From Rhodocyclales bacterium GT-UBC (GTDB taxonomy: Bacteria; Pseudomonadota; Gammaproteobacteria; Burkholderiales; Rhodocyclaceae): a stretch of 64,000 nt of DNA. Location of the stretch: NCBI GenBank assembly GCA_003583745.1, contig QXPY01000006.1, positions 229,309 through 293,308 of the forward strand, given 5' to 3'. The notes below the pieces were generated by a model. The model did not search any database, had not been told where the DNA came from, and saw only the letters and a list, made by a program, of their open reading frames with translations. Positions 36,208 to 44,927 of the stretch are shown here, piece by piece (the first letter of the stretch is position 1; each line of letters starts with the position of its first letter). A program made the position numbers and the translations under genes.

Positions 36208-36684
36208 ATGTCGCTCACCCTAGATATCCTCAACGCCATCCAGCACAGCGTAGTCGGCCAGTCGATCGCCAAGTCCGACCATCTGGTCGGCGCGACGGCG
36301 CAGATCTTCCACGTGCTGGGCTTCATCATCCTGCTTGCCGCCGTCGTGCTGACCAGCCTGCGCCTGCTCGGCCACGGCCTGACCGATCGCACGGCCCAGC
36401 AGATTTCGCGCGAAACCAACCGCTTGCTCTGGCTGGGCCTGGCCTCTGCCGTGATCAGCGGCATCGTCATGTTCTTCTCGGCGGTCGAGCTGTATTACTT
36501 CAACCCGGCTTTCAAGCTCAAGATCGTGTTGCTGCTTGCCGCCGTCGTGCTGCAGATCCTCTGGTTCCGCAAGGTGCTGGCCCAGGAAACACCGAATGCG
36601 CAACTGGCGCGGAGTAGCGCGGTCTTCTCGCTGCTGCTCTGGTTCGGCGTGGGCATCGCCGGCCGCTCGATCGGTTTCGTTTAG
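36208..36684 (+). CDS. Small four-helix membrane protein, second
   Basis: 158 residues, same size and topology as the preceding product: DHLVGATAQIFHVLGFIILLAAVVLTSLRLLG, GLASAVISGIVMFFSAVELYYFNPAFKLKIVLLL. AGGA lies before the ATG. The two may form a hetero-oligomer. Confidence 0.78.
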   Translation: MSLTLDILNAIQHSVVGQSIAKSDHLVGATAQIFHVLGFIILLAAVVLTSLRLLGHGLTDRTAQQISRETNRLLWLGLASAVISGIVMFFSAVELYYFNPAFKLKIVLLLAAVVLQILWFRKVLAQETPNAQLARSSAVFSLLLWFGVGIAGRSIGFV

Positions 36685-36701
36685 CCGATCAGGGAGGCAC
36701 G

Positions 36702-37286
36702 ATGCGACACCACCAACTGGGCTTGCTGCTTGCCTTCGGCCTCGCCCTGGCCGGATGCGGCCGGCAGCCGGAGGCTCCGGCGACGCCCTTCAAGCCGACG
36801 GCGAGTATCCAGGAACTGATGAAAGCGCTGGTCGATCCGGCCGCCGACGGCATCTGGGAGTCTTTCTCGACGACAGTCACCCAGGCCGGGGTCGAAGAAA
36901 AGCGGCCGCAGACCGACGAGGAATGGGCCGTTGTCCGGCATCACGCCATCACGCTGATCGAGGCGAGCAACCTGCTGCTGATCGAAGGGCGAAAGGTGGC
37001 GCATCCAGGACAAAAGCTCGACGACGAAGGGACGCCCGGCTTGCTGACCGCACCGGAAATCGAGCAGGGCATCGCCAAGGACCGCGCCGGCTTCGTCGCC
37101 GCAGCGCATGTGCTGCACGATACCGGCGTGAAGGTGCTGGCCGCCATCGATACGAAAAAGCCCGAGGCCGTGGTCGAGGCCGGCGGTTATATCGAAGCGG
37201 CCTGCGAGCAATGCCACGCCAAATTCTGGTATCCGAACGCCCAGGGGCCACAGTACGGGCGCTTCAACAAGGCGGCGAAGCCCTGA
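36702..37286 (+). CDS. Lipoprotein c-type cytochrome, first
   Basis: 194 residues. The lipobox LALAGC puts the acylated Cys near residue 20. A single heme motif CEQCH is near the C-terminus (IEAACEQCHAKFWYP), as in class II cytochromes. GGGAGG lies five bases before the ATG. It overlaps in operon with the next, smaller cytochrome lipoprotein. Confidence 0.85.
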   Translation: MRHHQLGLLLAFGLALAGCGRQPEAPATPFKPTASIQELMKALVDPAADGIWESFSTTVTQAGVEEKRPQTDEEWAVVRHHAITLIEASNLLLIEGRKVAHPGQKLDDEGTPGLLTAPEIEQGIAKDRAGFVAAAHVLHDTGVKVLAAIDTKKPEAVVEAGGYIEAACEQCHAKFWYPNAQGPQYGRFNKAAKP

Positions 37287-37287
37287 C

Positions 37288-37731
37288 ATGGCGGACAGCT
37301 TATCGCTCCTGCGTTGCCTGGCGCTGGTCGGCGCGGCCCAGTTGCTGGCCGCCTGCGCTTCGGAAGCCGAGGAACCGGTCCTGCCGCCGGCAACCGTGCG
37401 CAACCTGATGCTGGGCAAAACGATTCCGGCTTCCAATGTCGTTTTTGCCGCAGCGGCCGAACCGCCAGCCAGCGACCAGGACTGGCGGCAGGTCGGCCAG
37501 AGTGCGCGCACCCTGGCCGAGGCCGGCCTGAAACTGCAGCTTGGGGCCAAGGGGAGCGGCAAGGATAGCTGGCGGCGCTACGCGCAGGCCATGGCCGATG
37601 CCGCCCTCAAGGTCGCCAAAGCCGTCGACAAGCACGACGTCGATGCTGTTTCAGCTGCCGGAAACCAGGTATTCGAGGCTTGCGAAGGCTGTCACCGCAG
37701 CTTTTACAAGAAAAGCGAAACCACCGGCTGA
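37288..37731 (+). CDS. Lipoprotein c-type cytochrome, second
   Basis: 147 residues, lipobox LLAAC and a C-terminal heme motif CEGCH (VFEACEGCHRSFYKK). It starts one base after the stop of the preceding cytochrome gene. Its C-terminal half resembles the upstream protein, which suggests duplication. Operon end; the convergent DUF1501 gene stops 23 bases away. Confidence 0.85.
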   Translation: MADSLSLLRCLALVGAAQLLAACASEAEEPVLPPATVRNLMLGKTIPASNVVFAAAAEPPASDQDWRQVGQSARTLAEAGLKLQLGAKGSGKDSWRRYAQAMADAALKVAKAVDKHDVDAVSAAGNQVFEACEGCHRSFYKKSETTG

Positions 37732-37754
37732 TTCCGTTGGTTTTGTCGCAGCAA

Positions 37755-38969
37755 CTAGCCGAGTAGCAAGGGGGAGCCCGACCAGCCAGGGAATTGCGAC
37801 CTCATGCCGGCCAGGTTGAGCGCGCCGGCGAGCAGGGCGCGGTAGTCGGTGGTGACCGCCAGATCGACGCCTTCGTCGAGCTGCGGCGTTGCCAGCCCCG
37901 GCCAGCGGCCAAGCATGCGACCGCCCCGGACGCCGCTACCCAGCATGAAAGCGACGCCGCCATGGCCGTGGTCGGTGCCATTGCTCTTGTTGGCGCGCAG
38001 ACGACGGCCGAATTCGGAGAGGGCGACCAGCACCACCGGGCGCCTGGCCTGGCTCATGTCCTCATGGAAAGCGGCCAGCCCGCCGGCCAGCCGGGCGGCC
38101 AGATCGGCTACCCGGCCGCCCTGGTTTTCATGCGTATCCCAAATGCCGAAATCGACCCAGGCTGCCTGCAGGCCGATATCGGCGCGGACCATCTGGGCCA
38201 CGGCGGCCAGCTTCTTGCCGAAGTCGCCACCGGCACCGTAGTTGGCATTGCCGGCCGGCAGATAAGGCAGGACCTTGCCATTGCCGTCGCGGGCAATCGC
38301 CCGGCCGGCTTGCTCGATAACCGTCAGCGCCTGGCGGGTGGCTTCGCCGAACGGTGTGCCGGCCGAACTCCATTGCGCCAGTAGCTGCCGGGTCGGCTCG
38401 CCGTAGGGGAAACCGATGCCGCCGGTCAGATCGGGGGCTGCCAGGTAGCCCGGTGCGCCCTTGAGGCCGAAGACCGGGTTGTTGCTTGTCGAATAGGCGT
38501 TGATCGCCGCGCCTGCCTCAGGCAGCGCCCGGGCCAGCCAGCCGCTGCTTTCGGCCAGGCCTTTTTCCGAAGCGACGCCGCGTTCCATCATGTCCTGGGC
38601 GACGAAGTGCGAGCGTGTCGCGTTGGTCAGGCCGATGGCGTGGGCAATGGCCAGCTGGCCGGACTGGTAAAGCGGCAGCAGCGGGGCCAGGGCGGGATGC
38701 AGACGAAAGCCGAGTTCGGGCTGCAGCGCGTTGTCGAGCAGCGGCCCGGCCTTGTCGCCGCTGTCGAGAACGCGCAGTTCGGCCGGTCGGGCGGCGATAT
38801 AGTGCGGATCGGCGGCTGGCCCGACCAGGTGCAGCCCATCGGCACCACCGCGCAGGAAGACCATGACGAAGACCGGCTTGCCGGCCGGCTGCGCCGCCGA
38901 AACCCAGCCGCTGACGCCCGGCGCCAGTGCTATGCCGCCAGCCATCTTGAGGAAGTCGCGTCGTTTCAT
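37755..38969 (-). CDS. Tat-exported DUF1501 protein (alkaline phosphatase/sulfatase superfamily)
   Basis: 404 residues. MKRRDFLKMAGGIALAPG is a twin-arginine signal. The mature part opens VFVMVFLRGGADGLHLV and contains VDFGIWDTHENQ and LSEFGRRLRANKSNGTDHGHGG, the usual DUF1501 pattern with probable metal ligands (Asp, His). The family belongs to the alkaline phosphatase/sulfatase fold, but activities are largely unproven. GGAGGTA precedes the ATG. The start overlaps the DUF1800 stop by four bases, the usual pairing. Confidence 0.87.
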   Translation of the reverse strand: MKRRDFLKMAGGIALAPGVSGWVSAAQPAGKPVFVMVFLRGGADGLHLVGPAADPHYIAARPAELRVLDSGDKAGPLLDNALQPELGFRLHPALAPLLPLYQSGQLAIAHAIGLTNATRSHFVAQDMMERGVASEKGLAESSGWLARALPEAGAAINAYSTSNNPVFGLKGAPGYLAAPDLTGGIGFPYGEPTRQLLAQWSSAGTPFGEATRQALTVIEQAGRAIARDGNGKVLPYLPAGNANYGAGGDFGKKLAAVAQMVRADIGLQAAWVDFGIWDTHENQGGRVADLAARLAGGLAAFHEDMSQARRPVVLVALSEFGRRLRANKSNGTDHGHGGVAFMLGSGVRGGRMLGRWPGLATPQLDEGVDLAVTTDYRALLAGALNLAGMRSQFPGWSGSPLLLG

Positions 38970-40543
38970 GCCGTACCTCCGCGACTCTGGAAGGCTGGCG
39001 CCATGGCCAGCCAGGCCAGCATCCGGCGCGCCGTGGCCTCGTCGCCAAGCGGCTTGCCGGCGGGGTATTTGCCGGTGGCGAGAATGTCGTCGATGATCGA
39101 TGGCGCCACCGAGCCGTGCAATTGCCGGCCCCAGTGTTCGAGAAATGCCCGGGCATCCAGGGCGCCGACGCCGGCCGGTTTGAAGACCCCGGTTCCCCAC
39201 CAGTTTTCAGTCAAGCCGGCGATCAGTGTCCAGCGCCGGCGGATGGCATTGACGCCCAGCCAGTAGGCGTCGTCGTCGGGCAAGCCGGTTGGCGTCGTCC
39301 AGCCGAAGAGTTTCTGGCCGGCGACCTCCATTTCGCCGAGCAATCCCTCGCTTGGCGAAAATTCGAGTCCGCTCGCCCGGACATAGGCCAGCACCAGTTC
39401 CAGCGGCCGCCGGAGACGTGCCGGGGCCTGGCTGAAGTCGGTGTTGAGGATGAGGTGGCGAACGACCTGGGCGATCTGGTCCGGCGCGTTGACGGTCTGC
39501 TGCCAGAGCGCCACCGCCGCTTTCAGTGCGGCCGGCGAGGGCTTGCCGAGGCCGAGGCGCCAGGCCAGTTTGCCGATGATGTGTCTGGCGGTGGCCGGAT
39601 GCCGGGCGACCAGATCGAGCACCCGTCGACCATCGGCCTGCGGCGGCTGGTAGGGGTCGAACTCGACGCCGAGTACCCGCTTCTGGTACTGGTCATGCCA
39701 GGCATCGACGTAGGCGAACTTGCCGGATTTCGGCAGGGCGCCGCCCATGCCGGTCCCGGCGCCATCCTCCAGCCCCCAGCCGGTGAAGGCGCGGGCCGCC
39801 TCATAGACGTCCTGATCGATATAGCCGACCGGTTCGCCCTTCACGGCGCCGGGCACCTGACGCCAGCGGTCGTAGAGCGAGTTGAGATAGGCGTCGCGGC
39901 CGAGGCTGTGCAGCTCGAACAGTTCGCGGGCGTAGTTTTCGTTGGGGGCACCGGCGCGTGACGAGCGATTGTTCAGCGAGATCAGCATGGCGGCCGAACT
40001 GGCAATCGCTTCGAGAAACTTGCGGAAATTGCCCAGGCAATGCGCCCGGATCACCTCGCGGTCATAGACCGGGAAAGCGACGCCGATACTGCCGTCGTAG
40101 GCGTTGACGCTGAAATGGTTGTGCCAGAAGTCGCACAGCACTTCCTGCAGCTGGAACTGGCCGTAGGCGCCGCGCAACAGTGTCGCCGCCGCCACTTCGA
40201 CGCGCGGCCTGGCCCGCTCCGGCCCGGGCTGCGGCACGCCGTAGTTGGCCAGCGGCCACAGCTTTTCCATCGGCGCGTCCAGCCACTGCAGCGGGCGCAT
40301 CTCATCGACAGCCGGCCAGTCCTTGTTCTCGGCGTATTTGATGCGAAGGCGCAGTTGCCGCAAGCGCCTGTCCAGATCCGGGTCGCTATCCGGATGCAGT
40401 TGCCGTTCCAGCCAGTTCTTCAGACCCAGCGTCTCGAATTCGCCGATCGCCTGCGGCGTGCCGCCGAAAGTCAGGCGGCCGAGCACTTCGCTTGCACTTG
40501 CAGCGGCTTGGAGGGACTTGGCGGGGCGTGCCGGTTTGGCCAT
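38966..40543 (-). CDS. DUF1800 family protein
   Basis: 525 residues. Typical parts are LGRLTFGGTPQAI near the N-terminus, LRGAYGQFQLQEVLCDFWHNHFSVN, NENYARELFELHSLG and a central VYEAARAFTGWGLED. DUF1800 genes are nearly always found directly before DUF1501 genes, as here, and the two products are thought to act together outside the cytoplasm. No clear signal peptide is visible at this start. Function unknown. Confidence 0.87.
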   Translation of the reverse strand: MAKPARPAKSLQAAASASEVLGRLTFGGTPQAIGEFETLGLKNWLERQLHPDSDPDLDRRLRQLRLRIKYAENKDWPAVDEMRPLQWLDAPMEKLWPLANYGVPQPGPERARPRVEVAAATLLRGAYGQFQLQEVLCDFWHNHFSVNAYDGSIGVAFPVYDREVIRAHCLGNFRKFLEAIASSAAMLISLNNRSSRAGAPNENYARELFELHSLGRDAYLNSLYDRWRQVPGAVKGEPVGYIDQDVYEAARAFTGWGLEDGAGTGMGGALPKSGKFAYVDAWHDQYQKRVLGVEFDPYQPPQADGRRVLDLVARHPATARHIIGKLAWRLGLGKPSPAALKAAVALWQQTVNAPDQIAQVVRHLILNTDFSQAPARLRRPLELVLAYVRASGLEFSPSEGLLGEMEVAGQKLFGWTTPTGLPDDDAYWLGVNAIRRRWTLIAGLTENWWGTGVFKPAGVGALDARAFLEHWGRQLHGSVAPSIIDDILATGKYPAGKPLGDEATARRMLAWLAMAPAFQSRGGTA

Positions 40544-40623
40544 ACGGAGTGGGCGCGTCAGCTTGAGGGAACCGACATTCTATGACCGATACGCTGACCA
40601 CCGACGGACAAGGCAGGCCGGCA

Positions 40624-41523
40624 TCAACGCACGCTCAGCGCGGCTTCCAGCAAGTCGGCCAGGGCTTGCGCTGCCGGATGCAGGCGGCTGCCCTTGCGGG
40701 TGATCAGCCCCAGCGTCCGGGTAATCACCGGTTCGGTCAGCGGAATGCTGACCAGGCCGCGCTTCGCCCGCTGGTCGTTGAGCAGTCCGGGCAGGATGGC
40801 GACGCCGAGGCCGGCCGCGACCAGGCCGATGGCACCGATGGTGTGGTTGATCTCGTACTGGATGTTGGGGCGGATCTCGACCCGCGACAGGGCGTGGTCG
40901 ATCAGCATGCGGTTGGTACTGCTTTGCGAGACGGAAACCAGCCGTTCTCCGGCCAGGGCGCTCCAGGTGACCGCCGGCCTGTCGGCCAGCGGATGATCGT
41001 TGCGGACGATCAGCACGTAGCGTTCGGTATTGATCGTCCGGAAGTCGATATCCGCTTCCTGGCCGCCGATGAAGTTGATGCCGAAATCCGCCGTGCCCGA
41101 GACGACGCATTCGAGCACCTCCGGCGCGCTTTCATCGATCACCCTGACGAAAACCTCCGGATGGCGCTGGGCGAAATCCTTCAAGACATCGGGCAGCAAC
41201 TGGTTGGCGACCGAGGCGACGCAGGCGACGGTGACATGTTCCTTGCGTTGCTCGCTGCTCCGGCTCATGCCTTCGACCGCCTGCTGCAACTGGTTGATCA
41301 CCGCTTCGGCATGCACCAGGAACTGGCGTCCGGCGTCGGTCAGCGACACCCGCCGGGTGGTGCGCTCGAAAAGGCGTACTTTCAGGCTGCTTTCGAGCTT
41401 TTCGATGCGTCGGCTCAAGGCCGGCTGCGAAATGAACAGGCCATCGGCCGCGGCCTTGAAACTCGATTGCTCGGCCACCGCGATGAAGGCCTGCAGTTCG
41501 CCGATTTCGAGATTGATCTGCAT
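40624..41523 (-). CDS. LysR-family transcriptional regulator
   Basis: 299 residues: N-terminal winged helix (ELQAFIAVAEQSSFKAAADGLFISQPALSRRIEKLE) and a periplasmic-binding-like effector domain. Divergent from the AbrB-family transporter gene with a 95-base gap, so it probably controls that gene. The effector cannot be read from the sequence. Confidence 0.92.
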   Translation of the reverse strand: MQINLEIGELQAFIAVAEQSSFKAAADGLFISQPALSRRIEKLESSLKVRLFERTTRRVSLTDAGRQFLVHAEAVINQLQQAVEGMSRSSEQRKEHVTVACVASVANQLLPDVLKDFAQRHPEVFVRVIDESAPEVLECVVSGTADFGINFIGGQEADIDFRTINTERYVLIVRNDHPLADRPAVTWSALAGERLVSVSQSSTNRMLIDHALSRVEIRPNIQYEINHTIGAIGLVAAGLGVAILPGLLNDQRAKRGLVSIPLTEPVITRTLGLITRKGSRLHPAAQALADLLEAALSVR

Positions 41524-41527
41524 ACTG

Positions 41528-41557
41528 GATTAATCGATAAGATAATTGCAATTAATC
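41528..41557. promoter_or_regulatory. Candidate LysR operator
   Basis: GATTAAT (41528-41534) and ATTAATC (41551-41557) are exact inverted repeats in the AT-rich divergent gap, with ATTGCAAT between them. This fits LysR-type binding upstream of the transporter gene. Confidence 0.45.
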
Positions 41558-41618
41558 TTTTAATGCTTTCGGCGCATCATGGCAAGCCTCAAAGCATTCG
41601 GAAGACAGGCGGCGCGCA

Positions 41619-42698
41619 ATGATCAAACGGTTCAAGGACAGGCTGGCGGCAGCCGGCTGGGCCAAGGTGGGCGCGATGCTCGCCGCGATCGGCGTGGCGC
41701 TGGCCGGCGCCGAGTTGTGGAAAGCCCTGAATTTTCCCTTGCCCTGGCTGGTCGGCTCGCTTTACGCCGTCGCCCTGTCGCGGATCAATGGCCTGCAGCT
41801 GATTTCGCCGCCGGGTGCGCGCCAGGCCGGGCAATGGGTGATCGGCATCAACATGGGTTTGTACTTCAGCGCGACGGTGGTCGCCGAACTGGTCTCGCAC
41901 GCCCCGCTGATTCTCGGCATGGCGCTGTTTTCGCTACTGCTCGGCGGCCTGGGCGCCGCCTTGCTGATGCGTTTCCGGCTGGCCGATGCGCCGACCGCCT
42001 TTTTTGCCGCGATGCCCGGTGGCGCCTCCGAGATGGCCAACCTGTCGGACATGTGGAACGCTTCGGTGGACCGGGTGGCGGCGGCGCACGTCACCCGGGT
42101 CATGCTGGTGGTGCTGGTCGTGCCACTTGGGCTGGCGCTGGCCGGCAGCCATGGCGCGGCGCTGGGCGAACTGATGCCGCATCCGGTGGCCTGGCAGCAT
42201 TTCCCGGCGATGATCGCGGTCAGCCTGCTCGGCATCGCGCTGTTTCTCAAGCTGCGCATCCCGAATGCCTGGGTGTTGGGCAACCTGGCGGCCATCGCCA
42301 TCCTGGGGATCGCCGGCTATCCGCTTTCCGGCATGCCGGGCTGGCTGTCCGCCTGCGGCCAGGTGCTGATCGGCGTTTCGCTGGGTTGCCGTTTTGGGCC
42401 GGGCTTCCTGCGCCAGGCACCGGCCTTCCTGGCCGGGGTCACCGTGCAGAGCATGTTGTTGCTGGCGGCGACCGTCGCCGCCGCCTTCCTCGTCTCGCCG
42501 CTGGCGCATCTCGGTTTTCCCAACCTGATCCTCAGCTTTGCGCCGGGCGGCATTGCCGAAATGTCGCTAACGGCCAGCCATCTGAATCTGGGCGTGCCGC
42601 TGGTGGTGGCCTCGCACGTCGTCCGGCTGGCGATCCTGACCATCCTCGCACCGGTGAGCTTCCGGATTTTCTCCCGGTTGGTGCAGTCGCCCACCTAG
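41619..42698 (+). CDS. AbrB-family membrane transporter
   Basis: 359 residues with about ten hydrophobic segments. The family repeat is visible twice: FPLPWLVGSLYA / FFAAMPGGASEMANLSDMW and IPNAWVLGNLAAIA / ILSFAPGGIAEMSLTASHL. This is the AbrB/'ammonia monooxygenase' permease family (not the AbrB DNA-binding protein), with members linked to organic acid uptake. The substrate is unknown. No good ribosome site is seen before the ATG. Confidence 0.85.
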   Translation: MIKRFKDRLAAAGWAKVGAMLAAIGVALAGAELWKALNFPLPWLVGSLYAVALSRINGLQLISPPGARQAGQWVIGINMGLYFSATVVAELVSHAPLILGMALFSLLLGGLGAALLMRFRLADAPTAFFAAMPGGASEMANLSDMWNASVDRVAAAHVTRVMLVVLVVPLGLALAGSHGAALGELMPHPVAWQHFPAMIAVSLLGIALFLKLRIPNAWVLGNLAAIAILGIAGYPLSGMPGWLSACGQVLIGVSLGCRFGPGFLRQAPAFLAGVTVQSMLLLAATVAAAFLVSPLAHLGFPNLILSFAPGGIAEMSLTASHLNLGVPLVVASHVVRLAILTILAPVSFRIFSRLVQSPT

Positions 42699-42700
42699 GC

Positions 42701-44794
42701 TCAAAAGCTGGCGCGCAGGCCGATCCGGAAGCTGCGCGGTTCGAGCGGATGCACCAGGCGACCGTCGATGCCGCTGCCGCAATTGCCGGCCAGGGTCTCG
42801 CTGCGACTGCAGGCGCCGCCCCAGTATTCGATGTCGTTGGCCTTGCGGTTGAACAGGTTGAGCACGTCGAAGCTCAGTTGCAGGTTCTTGTCGTAGCGGT
42901 AGCCCAACTTCAGGCTGGTCAGCCAGAACGGGGTCGATTTCTGTTCGCCGGTTTCTTCCAGGGCGTAGGCACCGAGGTAGCGCAGGCGCAGGCCGCCCGA
43001 CCAGCGGCCGCCGTCATCCGCCGTCAGACCGAGCGAGGCGGTGAGTGGAATGGCGTTGGGGACGTGCCGGCCGCCGTTGTCGGGGTTGGCGTCACGGAAA
43101 CGCGCCTGTGAAACGGCCAGGTCGGCATCGAGAATCAGGCCGTGGGCCGGCGTGATGTAGTTGGACCATTCCAGGCCGTGGCGGCGCGAGGCGCCTTTCG
43201 GTTCGGTGACACCTTCGTCGCCGATGAAAACCAGTTCCGAATCGAGTTCCATCTGCCACAGGCTGAGGCTGGTGTTCCAGCCCGGCAGCGGCGCCGCCCG
43301 CATGCCCAGTTCGCTGCCCCGGGCCTTGACGATCAACGGTACCGCCTGGGCGCTGCTGCCATCCTGCGGGTTGGTACGGGCCGTGGCGCCGCGTACGTCG
43401 TTGCTGTGAAAGCCATAACCCCAGTTGCCGTAGAACTCGGTCTGGCCGAGCAGGTTGAAGGGGCCGACGACCAGGCCGAGCTTCGGGCTGGTCTGGCCGG
43501 CGCTGGTATTGCCGCCATTGTTCATGTTGTAGGTGCCGGCCAGCGCGCTGGCCTCGGCCCGGATATCGTCGCGGCGCAAGCCGAGCGTGCTGCGCAGCCA
43601 GGAGGTCCATTGACTGCGCGCCTCGAGAAAGAGCGCAGTGGCGGTTTCGTCGATCCGGTCCTCGCGAACCGTTTCGGTACGTTGGCGATTTTCAGTGCGA
43701 TACAAGCCGAGCTTGCCAATGCGGTCCTGGCGCAAACGCAGGCCGGCAGTGATCTCGGTGTCCTTCCAGTCAGACCCGAGGAACCAGCTGTGGCTGAGCT
43801 GGCCGCCCAGGATGGTGCGCTGGTCGGCCTGTTCGTGCTGGTCGCCCTGCAGGCCGCTGATGTAGCCGGATGGCGCCGAGTAGAGCTTGAGACCGTAGTT
43901 GATCGCGTAGGCATTGGCACGGGTCGCGCCGGAGTCGTTGCTGCGCGCCCACTCGCCGGACAGGCTGGTGCGGTGGGTACGCCCGCCGTCGTTGCTGGAC
44001 AAGGCACCGTAGCGGCCGATTTCGCCGCTGTCGATGGCCCGCTCCGGGACATGTTCGGTGGCCGTCCAGGCGGCCTGGTAGGCCATCAGGGTGAGGGCGT
44101 GACCGTTGGCGCTGTCGCCCTCGCTCAGGCGCAGGACCAGGTTCGATTTCTGCAGGTTTTCAGGTTGCTCCCAGGGGCCGTTGTTGCCGGCTACTTCGAG
44201 TGCCCCGGTCAGCTTGCGTCCGCCCAGCTCGAGCGTGCCGGCGGTGAGCAGGCGTTGGTAGCCGAATCGTCCCAGGCTGAGATCGACAAATGGACGTTCG
44301 ACTGCGCGCAGGTAGTCGATCCGCGCCGAGCCGGTGGTGGCGAAGTCGCCATCCTCGGCGGCATAGACGCCCTTGCGGTACTTGATGCTGGCGATCAGTT
44401 CCGGGATCAGGAAATTGAGATCCATGTAGCCCTGGCCGTGGGCATGGCTGACCATGTTGGCCGGCATGCCCATAACCTGGGTGGCAAAGTCGCTGCCGTG
44501 GTCGAGATTGAAGCCGCGCAGGAAATACTGGTTGGCCTTGCCGTCACCGGAATGCTGGGTGACAACCATGCCGGGTACCGCCTCCATGACTTCGGCCGGC
44601 CGTTGCAAGGGGCGGTTGGCCAGTTGCTGGGCGGTCACCGTGCCTTCGCTGGCCGAATCGGCAATTCCGGTCAGGCCGTTGCTGCCCGACGTGACGACCA
44701 CTTCCTGCAAGGTGAAGACGCCGGCCGCCTGGGCCGGGCCGATCTGGGCCAGCGCCAGCAGGAGGGCGCCGCGCTGGATAAAGGGTTTGCTCAT
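42701..44794 (-). CDS. Third TonB-dependent receptor
   Basis: 697 residues, signal peptide ending AQIGPAQAAG, TonB box-like LQEVVVTSG, plug with QYFLRGFNLDHGSDFATQV and GVYAAEDGDFATTGSARID, barrel ending RSFRIGLRASF. It lacks the coiled coil of the other two receptors and has no palindrome or sigma-54 promoter, so it is outside that group. Its gene lies just downstream of the membrane-tethered regulator and probably answers to it. It has two Cys near the end (GGACSRSETLAGNCG). Ligand unknown. Confidence 0.9.
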   Translation of the reverse strand: MSKPFIQRGALLLALAQIGPAQAAGVFTLQEVVVTSGSNGLTGIADSASEGTVTAQQLANRPLQRPAEVMEAVPGMVVTQHSGDGKANQYFLRGFNLDHGSDFATQVMGMPANMVSHAHGQGYMDLNFLIPELIASIKYRKGVYAAEDGDFATTGSARIDYLRAVERPFVDLSLGRFGYQRLLTAGTLELGGRKLTGALEVAGNNGPWEQPENLQKSNLVLRLSEGDSANGHALTLMAYQAAWTATEHVPERAIDSGEIGRYGALSSNDGGRTHRTSLSGEWARSNDSGATRANAYAINYGLKLYSAPSGYISGLQGDQHEQADQRTILGGQLSHSWFLGSDWKDTEITAGLRLRQDRIGKLGLYRTENRQRTETVREDRIDETATALFLEARSQWTSWLRSTLGLRRDDIRAEASALAGTYNMNNGGNTSAGQTSPKLGLVVGPFNLLGQTEFYGNWGYGFHSNDVRGATARTNPQDGSSAQAVPLIVKARGSELGMRAAPLPGWNTSLSLWQMELDSELVFIGDEGVTEPKGASRRHGLEWSNYITPAHGLILDADLAVSQARFRDANPDNGGRHVPNAIPLTASLGLTADDGGRWSGGLRLRYLGAYALEETGEQKSTPFWLTSLKLGYRYDKNLQLSFDVLNLFNRKANDIEYWGGACSRSETLAGNCGSGIDGRLVHPLEPRSFRIGLRASF

Positions 44795-44904
44795 TGATGC
44801 TTCCTGTCAGTCATATGCCTTGGCCGGTGCGTTGTCCTGGCCGCTCCAGCCATGCTTGGCCAGACCGCGGCGGCTGTCACGTAAAGTACGGTTGCCGCGG
44901 CCGG

Positions 44905-44927
44905 CGTTAACGTTAATCGGACGTTAA
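44905..44927. promoter_or_regulatory. CGTTAA repeats upstream of the third receptor
   Basis: CGTTAA occurs at 44905, 44911 and 44922; ACGTTAA repeats with an 11-base period (44910, 44921). Regular spacing on one helix face suits binding of an OmpR/CadC-type winged-helix protein, such as the neighbour encoded at 44924-46210. The last repeat overlaps that gene's stop. Confidence 0.45.

Noticed and set aside
41619..42698. Ammonia monooxygenase
   Set aside because: The label is sometimes given to this family, but the sequence is a ten-helix AbrB-type permease without enzyme motifs.
44905..44927. A rho-independent terminator of the winged-helix regulator gene
   Set aside because: The repeats are mainly direct with an 11-base period, with no GC stem or T-run.
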